NCBI RefSeq assembly: GCF_014224355.1
Contig: NZ_VNWP01000001.1
Coordinates: forward strand, 62,001-126,000
Length of the DNA: 64,000 nucleotides
Source: Synechococcus sp. BSA11S
Lineage (GTDB): Bacteria > Cyanobacteriota > Cyanobacteriia > PCC-6307 > Cyanobiaceae
Direction: 5' to 3'
Shown here: positions 44,811 through 53,388 of the stretch, piece by piece
Layout of the letters: each line of letters begins with the position of its first letter
Position numbering within the stretch: position 1 is the stretch's first letter
Position numbers and translations under genes: made by a program
Notes under the pieces: model-generated
What the model was told of the DNA's origin: nothing
The model's database searches: none
The model's input: the letters and a program-made list of their open reading frames with translations, nothing else

Positions 44811-44830
44811 CCTCTCGGAGGCTCTTCTGG

Positions 44831-45985
44831 TCAGCGGGGTGATTCCTCCGCGCCCACCGGAAAGCGATCCCAGCGGAAGTTGTTGAGCAGCGACGCCCCT
44901 TCAGGCGAGATGGTCTGGGAAGAGCCGGCCGGGGCGCCCGCCCGGGGGATCACCGCCGCGATCAGCTCCGCGGTGATCGCCGCCAGCAGCACGCCGTTGC
45001 GGTAGTGTCCCGTAGCCAGCCAAAGCCCTGGGATCGGGCTTTGACCGAGCAGGGGGGCCTGGTCAGGCGTGCCCGGGCGAAAGCCCCACCAGCGCTCCAT
45101 CGGCGGCCAGCTGGCCGCTTCCGGCAGCAGCGCCTCGATGCCGGCCTGCAGCTGGCGTTGCCCGAAGGGGGTGAGCCCTTCCGCGAAGCCCGCTTCCGGC
45201 TCGCTGGTTGCCCCCACCACCAGCAGACCGTCTTCGCGGGGGACCAGATAGGTGCCGGGACCGAACAACACCCGCTGCAGGGCCGCTCGGGGCCCCTGCA
45301 GGGAGAGCATCTGGCCTTTGATGGGTGCCACCGGCAGCTCGTGCATCAGCCGGGCGCTCCAGGCGCCGCAGGCCAGCACCGCTCGCTGGCAGGGGATGGT
45401 GGCGTCATCCCCCTGGGCGCGGCGGATGCGCACCGCTTCGAGCGCACCGCCCCGGTGACGGGAGAGCTCCTGCACCTCGGCCCCTTCCTCGAAGGCCACG
45501 CCCCGCTCCACGCAGGCCCGCTCCAGGGACCGCATCAGCTGGCGGCGGTTGTCGATCTGCCCATCCTGGGGGAAGAGCAGCCCGGCCCGCCAGCGCTGGC
45601 CTATGCCCGGAATTTCCCGCTCCAGATCAGCCCGCGACAGGGGTTGCCCGAAGCAGGCGGTCGGGTAGGCATCACGCTGCTCGGCTGCTGTGAAGGGCAC
45701 CACGATTCCGCAGGGGCGCAGCCCGCAACCAAGACCGCTGTCGGTTTCGATCCGCCTCACCCAGGCGGGAATCCGCGCCAGGCTGGCCTGGCCCAGTGCC
45801 AGCAGCGGGCCCGACAGCCCCTCGGCATGGGGGGCGAGCATGCCGGCGGCCACGAACCCGGCGGCCTCGCTGCGCCGCCGACTCAGCACCAGCACCCGCT
45901 CCCCCCGGCTGGCCAGCTGGTGGGCCACCCCCAGGCCGATCAAGCCGCCACCGAGGATCAGCACGGGGTCGTTCTCGACGCTCAT
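44831..45985 (-). CDS. thiO: Glycine oxidase ThiO (thiamine thiazole synthesis)
   Basis: A 384-residue FAD-dependent amine oxidase that oxidises glycine to the imine used for the thiazole ring of thiamine. The FAD-binding fingerprint ILGGGLIGLGVAHQLASRG is at residues 9-27, and the C-terminal GATSEPEAGFAEGLT and GHYRNGVLLAA match ThiO. It is divergent from gatB. Without neighbouring thiG, other D-amino acid oxidase roles cannot be excluded. Confidence 0.85.
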   Translation of the reverse strand: MSVENDPVLILGGGLIGLGVAHQLASRGERVLVLSRRRSEAAGFVAAGMLAPHAEGLSGPLLALGQASLARIPAWVRRIETDSGLGCGLRPCGIVVPFTAAEQRDAYPTACFGQPLSRADLEREIPGIGQRWRAGLLFPQDGQIDNRRQLMRSLERACVERGVAFEEGAEVQELSRHRGGALEAVRIRRAQGDDATIPCQRAVLACGAWSARLMHELPVAPIKGQMLSLQGPRAALQRVLFGPGTYLVPREDGLLVVGATSEPEAGFAEGLTPFGQRQLQAGIEALLPEAASWPPMERWWGFRPGTPDQAPLLGQSPIPGLWLATGHYRNGVLLAAITAELIAAVIPRAGAPAGSSQTISPEGASLLNNFRWDRFPVGAEESPR

Positions 45986-46099
45986 GGGGCCGGCTCAGGA
46001 GTCCGCAGGGTTTCGTTCAGCTTCAACCATCGAGCGCCCCGGCCCGCGACGGTTCGGCGAGGCCCGCTGCATAGGATCAGCCCAGGTGGGATGCAGGTC

Positions 46100-47581
46100 A
46101 TGACAGCGGCGAGCGGACAGGGCGGATGGGAGGCCGTGATCGGCCTGGAAACCCATGTGCAGCTGGGCACCGCCAGCAAGATCTTCACCGCCGCCTCCAC
46201 CAACTTCGGCGACGATCCCAACACCCACATCGATCCCGTGGTGCTCGGGCTCCCCGGCACTCTGCCGGTGCTGAATGAAAAGGTGCTGGAGTATGCGGTG
46301 AAGGCGGCCCTGGCCCTTAATCTGCAGGTGGCCGAGCACAGCAAGTTCGACCGCAAACAATACTTCTATCCCGATCTGCCCAAGAACTACCAGATCTCCC
46401 AGTACGACCAGCCGATCGCCGAGAATGGCTGGATTGAGGTGGAGGTGGCCGAGAAGGGCAAGGACACCTACCTCAAGACGATCGGCATCGAGCGGCTGCA
46501 CATGGAGGAAGACGCCGGCAAGCTCGTGCACGCCGGCAGTGATCGCCTGGCGGGCAGTACCCACTCCCTGGTGGATTACAACCGCGCCGGAGTGGCCCTT
46601 GCTGAAATCGTGAGCAAGCCCGATCTGCGCACCGGCCGGGAGGCGGCGGAATACGCCTCCGAGATCCGCCGGATCATGCGCTATCTGGGCGTGAGCGACG
46701 GCAACATGCAGGAAGGATCTCTGCGCTGCGATGTGAATATCTCGGTGCGGCGCGGACCGGATGAACCTTTTGGCGTGAAGGTGGAGATCAAGAACATGAA
46801 CTCCTTCTCGGCGATCCAGAAGGCCTGTGATCATGAGATCGCCCGGCAGATCAAGGCGATCGAAGCCGGTGAGCCGATCCGGCAGGAAACGCGTCTCTGG
46901 GATGAGAGCAAGCAGCTCACCAAAAGCATGCGCAGCAAGGAGGGCAGCAGCGACTACCGCTACTTTCCCGAGCCGGATCTGGGCCCGATCGAGGTCACGG
47001 CCGAGCGGCGCGAGGGATGGCGTGGTGAACTGCCCGAGCTGCCCGCGGCCAAGCGTCATCGCTATGCCGAACAGTTGGGACTCTCGATCTACGACGCCCG
47101 GGTGCTCACCGATGAGCGCGCCATGGCCGAATACTTCGAAGCCGCCGTGGCCGCCGGAGCCGAGCCCAAGGGGGTGGCCAACTGGGTCACCGGTGACATC
47201 GCCGCCCACCTCAACGCCAGCAAGCTCTCGATCACCGAACTGCCCCTGAAGCCCCAGCAACTGGCGGAGCTGGTGGGCCTGATCGAAGACGGCACCATCA
47301 GCGGCAAGATCGCCAAGGAGATCCTTCCCGAGCTGCTGGCGCAGGGCGGTTCAGCCAAGGCGATCGTGGCGGAGCGAGGCCTGGGCATGATCAGCGACCC
47401 CGCGGCCATCACCGAGGTGGTGCAGGAGCTGCTGGCGGCCCACCCGGCGGAGGTGGAGGCCTTCCGCGGCGGCAAGACCAAACTGCAGGGCTTCTTCGTG
47501 GGGCAGCTGATGAAGCGCACCGGCGGCCGCGCTGATCCGAAGCTCGCCAACCGCATCCTCAGCGAGCAGTTGAAAGGCTGA
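46100..47581 (+). CDS. gatB: Aspartyl/glutamyl-tRNA amidotransferase subunit B
   Basis: GatB helps convert misacylated Glu-tRNA-Gln to Gln-tRNA-Gln. The 493-residue protein has the kinase-like cradle domain (VIGLETHVQLGTASKIF, KQYFYPDLPKNYQISQYD, VDYNRAGVALAEIVS, MQEGSLRCDVNIS) and the tRNA-binding tail (KIAKEILPELL, KLQGFFVGQLMKRTGGRADPKL). Length and order are normal. Starts at 46091 and 46100 are in frame, and the second is preferred. Confidence 0.95.
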   Translation: MTAASGQGGWEAVIGLETHVQLGTASKIFTAASTNFGDDPNTHIDPVVLGLPGTLPVLNEKVLEYAVKAALALNLQVAEHSKFDRKQYFYPDLPKNYQISQYDQPIAENGWIEVEVAEKGKDTYLKTIGIERLHMEEDAGKLVHAGSDRLAGSTHSLVDYNRAGVALAEIVSKPDLRTGREAAEYASEIRRIMRYLGVSDGNMQEGSLRCDVNISVRRGPDEPFGVKVEIKNMNSFSAIQKACDHEIARQIKAIEAGEPIRQETRLWDESKQLTKSMRSKEGSSDYRYFPEPDLGPIEVTAERREGWRGELPELPAAKRHRYAEQLGLSIYDARVLTDERAMAEYFEAAVAAGAEPKGVANWVTGDIAAHLNASKLSITELPLKPQQLAELVGLIEDGTISGKIAKEILPELLAQGGSAKAIVAERGLGMISDPAAITEVVQELLAAHPAEVEAFRGGKTKLQGFFVGQLMKRTGGRADPKLANRILSEQLKG

Positions 47582-47610
47582 GGATCACCTCGGAAATCCG
47601 TGCCACCCAA

Positions 47611-47889
47611 ATGAGCGACCACAACGACCAGAAACTGTCTCCGCGGGAAATGATCCGGGCTCATGCGGGGATCATTCTTCAGTTGGCCACCAGCATCAGC
47701 GCTGTCGTCATCGCTGCATCACTGGTCCCCATGGCCCGGCAGGCGAAACTCTGGGAGGCCTGCCATGACACCTCCTTGAAGTGGCACGTTGAGTGGCACG
47801 TCGAGAACAGCACTGGCGATACGAAGGACGTGCATCAGGCGTGGGCGACACGCTTCTGCAATGGCGGCTCCCTCAGGCCCAGAGAGTGA
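47611..47889 (+). CDS. Small membrane-anchored protein
   Basis: A 92-residue protein with a hydrophobic segment at about residues 20-40 (IILQLATSISAVVIAASLV) and a polar, Trp/His-rich tail with two cysteines (LWEACHD, TRFCNGG). I recognise no family. It is 29 bases after gatB in the same direction and may be read from the gatB transcript. The gap from here to the kinase-like gene (about 180 bases) shows only one short unsupported frame. Confidence 0.5.
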   Translation: MSDHNDQKLSPREMIRAHAGIILQLATSISAVVIAASLVPMARQAKLWEACHDTSLKWHVEWHVENSTGDTKDVHQAWATRFCNGGSLRPRE

Positions 47890-48071
47890 AAAAGAGTGAC
47901 GCCAGGTCGCGAGGTGGCCGGGCTCTGATCGACAGGGATTGTTGTTCGCGTTGCTTGCGCAAGGCCTGCTCAGGGCTCTGGCCCGCAATGCCGCCGTCCA
48001 GATCAGGCTGGAGAAGTTGAAGGGCTGAGCGCGCGGGATAGCCTCGAAAGGCTGGAAATCAGGGGTACGAC

Positions 48072-48674
48072 GTGGACTGGCCTGACGTCATCCTTGTCAA
48101 CGGGCCGTCCAGTGCGGGCAAGTCCACCCTCTGTCGCCGGCTGCAGGCGCGGATCGAGCACCCCTATCTCTGCCTGGGCTTCGACGACCTGCTCTTTTTC
48201 GCTGCTCCTCGCTATTACAAAGGGGCAGACACGCCCCGGCAGGGCGATTCCGATCCGTTCACCGCCCAGGGTGTGCAGATGCATCGGGTGTCCGCTGAGG
48301 GAGAGCCCCTGGATATGCGGCCCGTGTTCGGACCCGTCTTCCGGCGCCTGATCGCGGCCATGGCGCCTGTCGTGCGAACGCTGGTGGAGGGCGGCAACGC
48401 GGTGATTTTCGATCATGTCCTGCATGATCAGGGGATGATGGACAGCTGCACGGCCGCTTTCGCAGGGCTGCGGGTGTTCTCCGTGGGCATCACCTGTGAT
48501 CTGGCCATCCTCGAGGCCCGCGAGCGGGCTCGCGGCGACCGCGTCCTTGGTCGGGCGCGTGGTCTTGCGGACGTGGTGCACGGCTTCTGCGCCTACGACC
48601 TGATGGTGGATTCCGGGCAAATGGAGCCAGAGGCCTGCGTGGATCTGGTGGTCTCCGCTCTGCACGAGGGCTGA
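48072..48674 (+). CDS. Chloramphenicol phosphotransferase-like kinase
   Basis: A 200-residue P-loop kinase with NGPSSAGKST (Walker A, residues 10-19), a catalytic-type Asp in LGFDDLL, and the C-terminal RERARGDRVLGRARGL and VDSG segments. These match the CPT family of Streptomyces, which phosphorylates chloramphenicol. The substrate in a cyanobacterium is unknown, and a different small hydroxyl compound is quite possible. The start is GTG. It faces the convergent membrane-protein gene with a 12-base gap. Confidence 0.8.
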   Translation: MDWPDVILVNGPSSAGKSTLCRRLQARIEHPYLCLGFDDLLFFAAPRYYKGADTPRQGDSDPFTAQGVQMHRVSAEGEPLDMRPVFGPVFRRLIAAMAPVVRTLVEGGNAVIFDHVLHDQGMMDSCTAAFAGLRVFSVGITCDLAILEARERARGDRVLGRARGLADVVHGFCAYDLMVDSGQMEPEACVDLVVSALHEG

Positions 48675-48686
48675 GCCAGCCGCTGG

Positions 48687-49622
48687 TCATCGGCTCGGCG
48701 TCGGCTGTTCAGGCACACCAGGCTTGATGAATCCCCGGATTGTCTGAAAGGAGTCCTCGGCGAAGGAGGCGTCGCCTGTGAACTCCGGTTTGTTGATGAC
48801 TCGGAGCCGCTCATCCACGTGGCCGATCAGTTTGGCCATGTCCGGCTTGCTGGCCAGGTTGAGCGTGGTCGGCTCCTGGTTGGCGCTGATCTGGGCGGAG
48901 CCATTGGCCACGGCGCTTTCGATCGTGGCGATCAGATCATTGGCCAGCACATATTTACGGCTGTAGTTCTCATAGTTCGCGGCCTGTCCATAGAGCTGGC
49001 TGAAGGTCCAGGCTGAATAGAGCACCAGCCCGGAGGTGATGCCGATGTTGATGATGGCGTTGTTGGACTTCTCCCAACCCTGCTTGCTGATCAGGGCCAG
49101 GGAGCTGAGGGCGAGGATCCCGGCCGCGGTGCTCAGAGAGAGGGCGGCGTAGCGGTGGGAGAAGTAGAACACCCCCACGGTGCAGGCCAGTCGCCTCCCC
49201 TGATCCAGCTGCCGGATCTGTTCCTTGAGCCGCATGGTCTGGCCCGGTGTGATCGATGCGTCCACAACTGCGCTGAGCCGCCCGATGCGGGCATCGAGGT
49301 TGACGAGCCGGTTGTTGAGCTCCCCGAGTTGCCGCTGTTCATCCTCTTCCGTCTGCGGTTGACCCTGGCAGATGGTCCAGCGGCTGGAGATGCCGGACAC
49401 CGTGAAGAACACCCCCCAATACAGGACTGAGGCCAGCAGGATCAGGCCGGTGCTGATGGCCAGATGGCCCACAAGGGTGGGATTGGCACTGGGGCCCTCC
49501 TTGCCTTCTGTCTCCTTGATCAACCACTGCCGCAACTGATGGCAGGAGCGGCTCCAGGCCACGATCAGCGCCTTGGGCAACCGCGGCCAGCCTGCCTGAG
49601 GCGATCCGGACTCGGCATCCAT
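48687..49622 (-). CDS. Membrane protein with coiled-coil loop, unknown function
   Basis: A 311-residue protein with three hydrophobic helices: about residues 51-76 (VGHLAISTGLILLASVLYW), 155-180 (YAALSLSTAAGILALSSLAL) and 188-212. A polar, coiled-coil-prone stretch (about 88-135, EEDEQRQLGELNNRLVNLDARI) lies between the first two. The C-terminal 100 residues are soluble. No family is recognised. The chosen ATG (MDAESGSP) avoids running into the coaE-containing gene upstream. An earlier ATG at 49673 would overlap it. Confidence 0.65.
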   Translation of the reverse strand: MDAESGSPQAGWPRLPKALIVAWSRSCHQLRQWLIKETEGKEGPSANPTLVGHLAISTGLILLASVLYWGVFFTVSGISSRWTICQGQPQTEEDEQRQLGELNNRLVNLDARIGRLSAVVDASITPGQTMRLKEQIRQLDQGRRLACTVGVFYFSHRYAALSLSTAAGILALSSLALISKQGWEKSNNAIINIGITSGLVLYSAWTFSQLYGQAANYENYSRKYVLANDLIATIESAVANGSAQISANQEPTTLNLASKPDMAKLIGHVDERLRVINKPEFTGDASFAEDSFQTIRGFIKPGVPEQPTPSR

Positions 49623-49647
49623 GCAGACCTTCACGCGAAAAGTCAGG

Positions 49648-51126
49648 CTAGGAACGTTGCGCTGCGTCGTCATCAGCCCCTGCCGACAGAGCTTTCTCCA
49701 CCTGCCGCTCCAGGGCCTCGCTCACGCCACGGTTGTCGATCACCCGATCAGCCAGCGGACGTTTTCGCTCCATGGGCCACTGGGCCGCCAGGCGGGGCAG
49801 GGCCTCGGTTGCGCTCAGGCCATCGCGGGCCATCAGTCGCCGGAGCTGTTGCTCGGCCTCGCAGTCCACCAGCCAGACCTCGCTGCACAACCCCTCGAGG
49901 CCCGCTTCAAACAGCAGCGGGATCATCAGCACCACCACCGGAGCGGCCGCCAGCTGCTCCAGCTCCGCTTCGAACCGCTGGCGCACCAGCGGATGGACCA
50001 GCTGCTCCAGCCAGGCGCGCTCCGCCTGGTCGCTGAACACGATTCGCCCGAGGGCGGAGCGATCGATGCCTCCCACTGGCTGTTGCACCCCGGAGCCGAG
50101 GCGCTCCAGCACGGCCTGCTCTCCACGGCTGCCAGGAGCCAGGGCTTCGCGGGCATAGCGGTCGGCATCCAGCACAGGGAGCCCATGCCGTTCCGCGAGC
50201 AACCGGCCCACGCTGCTCTTGCCGCTGGCAATGCCGCCGGTGAGGCCGATCCGCCGCTGGTGGCCCCGCCAGCGCGGCCGATTCAGCCGCTCCAGCATGG
50301 CCGGCGGCCCCAGTTGCTCCAGGTGGAAGCGGGCGCCATAGCTGGGGGTGGGGCGTTCCGAGTAGAAGCGGGTGGTGCCCTGGCCCTGGGGCCAACGGCG
50401 GGACAGGCGGCTGCGCAGGCGCAACCCGCCCAGCACAAGCTGCTGCAGCCAGTTAGGGCTGCAGCTCCACCCGAGGCTGGCGCACACATCACGGCTCACC
50501 AGCGCCAGCAGCACCCTGCGCAGGGCCGGCCGCAGGGGAGCCGGCCAGTCGGCCAGCAACATCGCCAGGGTCGACTCGGCGATCTGCCGGTTGCTGGGGG
50601 CGCTCTGGAACGCCTCTCGCTCAAAGCGGCGGTTGAACGCCAGCAGCGCCTCCAGGTTGTCGGGGATGGCCTCCAGGCCCATCGCTTCGCCCACCTGGCG
50701 CCAGAACAGGTAGAGGCATGTCTGCTCCCGCGCGCTCAGGGGCCGCCAGCCGTAGCGGGCCAGCCAGCGGATCGGCTCGGCCACGAAGGTGGAGAGCACG
50801 TAGAGGAAATCCCGGTTGCTGATCGCATAGGCGCCATGGATGCGGTTCATCCGGGTGATCACCGCCTGACCCTGGGGGCTGTCAGGGCCCCAGCGCAGCA
50901 GCTCCGCCACCATCAGGCCGGTGTCGTCGTAGCGCTTGCGGGGTCTGTGGGTGAATTCACCCGTGCGCTGCAGCAGGGCGGAGATCGAGGGGACGCAGAA
51001 GGTCTTGAGCAGGGCCAGCTCAAGGGAGCGCGTGGTGTCCCAGGGAAAGAGGTCGCCGGCCAGCTCCCGGCAGAGGGCCTCCACCTGCTTCGGCGTCGGC
51101 GATTCAGGCGTGGTCGGCTCCACCAC
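49648..51126 (-). CDS. coaE: DUF2236/MpaB-like oxygenase domain fused to dephospho-CoA kinase
   Basis: One uninterrupted 492-residue frame encodes two unrelated parts. Residues about 1-265 fit the MpaB/DUF2236 (rubber-oxygenase-like, haem-binding) family: YDDTGLMVAELLRWG, NRIHGAYAISNRDFLYVLSTF and EPIRWLARYGWR. Residues 277-492 are a complete dephospho-CoA kinase (last step of CoA synthesis) with GGIASGKS at 297-304, LDADRYAREAL and DNRGV. CoaE is normally about 200 residues and stands alone. An ATG at 50298 could start a separate CoaE from the same mRNA. It is divergent from argJ, as in related genomes. Confidence 0.85.
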   Translation of the reverse strand: MVEPTTPESPTPKQVEALCRELAGDLFPWDTTRSLELALLKTFCVPSISALLQRTGEFTHRPRKRYDDTGLMVAELLRWGPDSPQGQAVITRMNRIHGAYAISNRDFLYVLSTFVAEPIRWLARYGWRPLSAREQTCLYLFWRQVGEAMGLEAIPDNLEALLAFNRRFEREAFQSAPSNRQIAESTLAMLLADWPAPLRPALRRVLLALVSRDVCASLGWSCSPNWLQQLVLGGLRLRSRLSRRWPQGQGTTRFYSERPTPSYGARFHLEQLGPPAMLERLNRPRWRGHQRRIGLTGGIASGKSSVGRLLAERHGLPVLDADRYAREALAPGSRGEQAVLERLGSGVQQPVGGIDRSALGRIVFSDQAERAWLEQLVHPLVRQRFEAELEQLAAAPVVVLMIPLLFEAGLEGLCSEVWLVDCEAEQQLRRLMARDGLSATEALPRLAAQWPMERKRPLADRVIDNRGVSEALERQVEKALSAGADDDAAQRS

Positions 51127-51163
51127 GGCGGCTCGGCAGGATGGTGCGAGTCATCCTGCCGCC

Positions 51164-52393
51164 GTGACCCATCCCTGGCACCCGATCCCCGGCGGCATCT
51201 CCGCTCCGGCGGGATTCCTGGCCGCCGCCATCACCGCAGGCCTCAAGGCTTCCGGCAAACCCGATCTGTCGTTGTTGCTGGCTCCCCACGACGCTGTCTG
51301 TGCCGGCAGCTTCACCACCAACCACGTGCGGGCGGCCTGCGTGGACCTCTGCGCCCAGCGCCTGGCGGCCAGCGGTGGCCGGGCCCGGGCGGTGCTCACC
51401 AATTCCGGCCAGGCCAATGCCTGCACCGGTGAGCGGGGGCTGACCGACAGCCTGCGGGCCACCCAGGCCACCGCCGATCGCCTCGGCCTATCGGCCGGGG
51501 AGGTGCTGATCTGCTCCACCGGCGTGATCGGCGTCCCGATCCCGATGGACACCCTGCTGGCGGGCCTTGATCCCCTGGTGGCGGCCCTCAGCCCCGAGGG
51601 AGGGGGCGCCGCCGCCACGGCCATTCTCACCACCGATCTGATCGACAAGCAGATCGCCCTGGAGGCCGACCTGGGCGGTCGCCGGGTCCGCCTCGGCGGC
51701 ATGGCCAAGGGCTCCGGGATGATCCACCCCACCATGGCCACGATGCTGGGGTATCTCAGCTGCGATGCCGGCGTGCCGCCGGATATCTGGCTGGCGATGG
51801 TGCGGCGGGCCGTGGATCGCTCCTTCAATGCGATCACCGTCGACGGCGACACCAGCACCAACGACACGTACCTGGCCTTTGCCGCCGGGGAACCCCTGAG
51901 CCCCGAGCACTTCGACGCGCTGGAGGCCGGCCTGACGGCGGTGTCGCAGCACCTGGCCAGAGCGATCGCCCGCGATGGCGAGGGGGCCACCTGCCTGATT
52001 GCCGTGCAGGTGGAGGGCGCCGCCGATGAGGCCGGCGCGAGAGCGATGGCCCGCACCATCTGCGGCTCCTCGCTGGTCAAATGCGCCGTCCACGGCCGCG
52101 ACCCCAACTGGGGCCGGATCGTGGCCGCGGCGGGTCGCGCCGGTGTGGCCTTCGACCCCGAGGCGGTGGCCCTGTGGCTGGGGGAGCACCAGCTGATGGC
52201 CGCCGGTCAGCCTGTGCCCTTCGACCGCCCGGCCGCCTCCCGCTACATGGCCGATCGGGCCGCCGGCGCCTATCTGCTCGACGACACCGTGGCCATCCGC
52301 CTGGTGGTGGGCGACGGCCCGGGCCACGGCGAGGCCTGGGGCTGTGATCTCTCCGATCAGTACGTGCGCATCAACGCCGACTACACCACCTGA
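51164..52393 (+). CDS. argJ: Bifunctional ornithine acetyltransferase/N-acetylglutamate synthase
   Basis: ArgJ recycles the acetyl group in arginine synthesis. The 409-residue precursor self-cleaves before a Thr, here in MIHPTMATMLGY (expected between Ala and the following Thr). Other family motifs are VLTNSGQANACTG, ICSTGVIG and the C-terminal DPNWGRIVAAAGRAG. The GTG at 51164 gives the normal length. An upstream open frame inside the divergent gene is shadow. Arginine made here could feed SpeA (about 10 kb away). Confidence 0.93.
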   Translation: MTHPWHPIPGGISAPAGFLAAAITAGLKASGKPDLSLLLAPHDAVCAGSFTTNHVRAACVDLCAQRLAASGGRARAVLTNSGQANACTGERGLTDSLRATQATADRLGLSAGEVLICSTGVIGVPIPMDTLLAGLDPLVAALSPEGGGAAATAILTTDLIDKQIALEADLGGRRVRLGGMAKGSGMIHPTMATMLGYLSCDAGVPPDIWLAMVRRAVDRSFNAITVDGDTSTNDTYLAFAAGEPLSPEHFDALEAGLTAVSQHLARAIARDGEGATCLIAVQVEGAADEAGARAMARTICGSSLVKCAVHGRDPNWGRIVAAAGRAGVAFDPEAVALWLGEHQLMAAGQPVPFDRPAASRYMADRAAGAYLLDDTVAIRLVVGDGPGHGEAWGCDLSDQYVRINADYTT

Positions 52394-52419
52394 AGGCTTG
52401 CAGCTGCGGGCAGGATGGG

Positions 52420-53010
52420 ATGTCTTCGACAGCCAGCCCCATGCCCGAGGCCGGAGCCCGGCGCCGATCCCGTCGGTCCAGTCCCGAGGAGGTGCCTGCC
52501 CCCCCGAAGCGCTGGGCCCCGTGGGTACTCCCCCTGGTGGCGGGCCTTGGCTTCGGCGGGGGCTACGGCATCACCGATCGCCTGCTGGCGGTCCAGACCG
52601 GAGGGCCGGCGAAGCTGGACCAGGGGTTCGAGGTCAAGCCGTTTCCCGGCACCACGCTGGAGAGCCTGCGCCTCCGTTACGGGGCCGACCGGGAGGAGCT
52701 GCGGGGCGATCTGGAGCTGATCGAGCTGGAACGCAAGCAGGAGGAAGAGGAGGCGGCTGAGAAGGCGAAAGCGGAGGACGCGAAGGCAAAAGCGGAACAG
52801 GCCAGGCGCGAGGCCGCCCAGAAGGAGAAGGAAGCGCCGAAGCCGCAAGCCCCCCGCCCTCAGCCGGAGGCCCCTGCTCGCGGATCCTCGCCGGAGTCAG
52901 CCCCGAACCCCGGCACCGCTGCTGACGCTCCGCGCTCCGAGGCCCCACCTGAGCCCGTGCCGCCTGCGCTGTCCGCGCCGCCGCCGCCTTCTCCCGAGCC
53001 CCTGCCCTGA
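52420..53010 (+). CDS. Single-pass membrane protein with Lys/Glu helix and Pro-rich tail
   Basis: A 196-residue protein: a basic N-terminus, one hydrophobic helix (about residues 31-50, RWAPWVLPLVAGLGFGGGYG), then a region with LDQGFEVKPFPGTTLESL, a long charged Lys/Glu/Ala helix (about 105-145), and a very Pro/Ser-rich C-terminus. It looks like an envelope-spanning structural or adaptor protein. No family name is recognised. It is the first of three same-strand genes ending with the UbiB-family kinase. Confidence 0.6.
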   Translation: MSSTASPMPEAGARRRSRRSSPEEVPAPPKRWAPWVLPLVAGLGFGGGYGITDRLLAVQTGGPAKLDQGFEVKPFPGTTLESLRLRYGADREELRGDLELIELERKQEEEEAAEKAKAEDAKAKAEQARREAAQKEKEAPKPQAPRPQPEAPARGSSPESAPNPGTAADAPRSEAPPEPVPPALSAPPPPSPEPLP

Positions 53011-53046
53011 TCTGCCACAGTTTGCCGAGAGCGGACGGTCCTTTCG

Positions 53047-53388
53047 ATGCATGCCCCCCAATCGCTGCTGCAGGCTGCGTTGAATCGGCTGGGGGCGCGT
53101 CTCGGCAGTGGCTTCGCTGATTCGGCGGCCAACCTCGCTGTGCTGGCCCAGGAGGCGCCCGAGCGCCTGCGCCGTGAACTGGAGCTGTTCTGGAGCGAGG
53201 TGGAGCAGGAGGCCGAGCGCCTTGAAACCGAGGCCGGCGACGACTCCTCCGGGGCCGAGTCTGGAGCCGGCGCAACCGCTGGCAGCACCAGTCCCTCAGG
53301 CTGGGCCGTTGCCTCGCCCCAGGATCAGATCGACGATCTGCGCGCCCGCGTCGCTGAGCTTTCACGCCAGCTCGAGGACCGGGGTTGA
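53047..53388 (+). CDS. Small coiled-coil protein coupled to UbiB-family kinase
   Basis: A 113-residue acidic soluble protein. The N-terminal helix region (LLQAALNRLGARLGSGF), a coiled-coil-like stretch (RLRRELELFWSEVEQEAERLE), a Ser/Gly/Ala linker and a final short coiled coil (DQIDDLRARVAELSRQLED) are visible. The stop codon overlaps the ATG of the UbiB-like gene by one base (TGATG), suggesting joint translation. No family is recognised. Confidence 0.65.
   Translation: MHAPQSLLQAALNRLGARLGSGFADSAANLAVLAQEAPERLRRELELFWSEVEQEAERLETEAGDDSSGAESGAGATAGSTSPSGWAVASPQDQIDDLRARVAELSRQLEDRG

Noticed and set aside
47890-48071. Short frame ending in RLEKLKG, similar to the gatB 3' end
   Set aside because: It has only about 27 codons from a TTG and the resemblance to the gatB tail is a few residues; no ribosome site seen.
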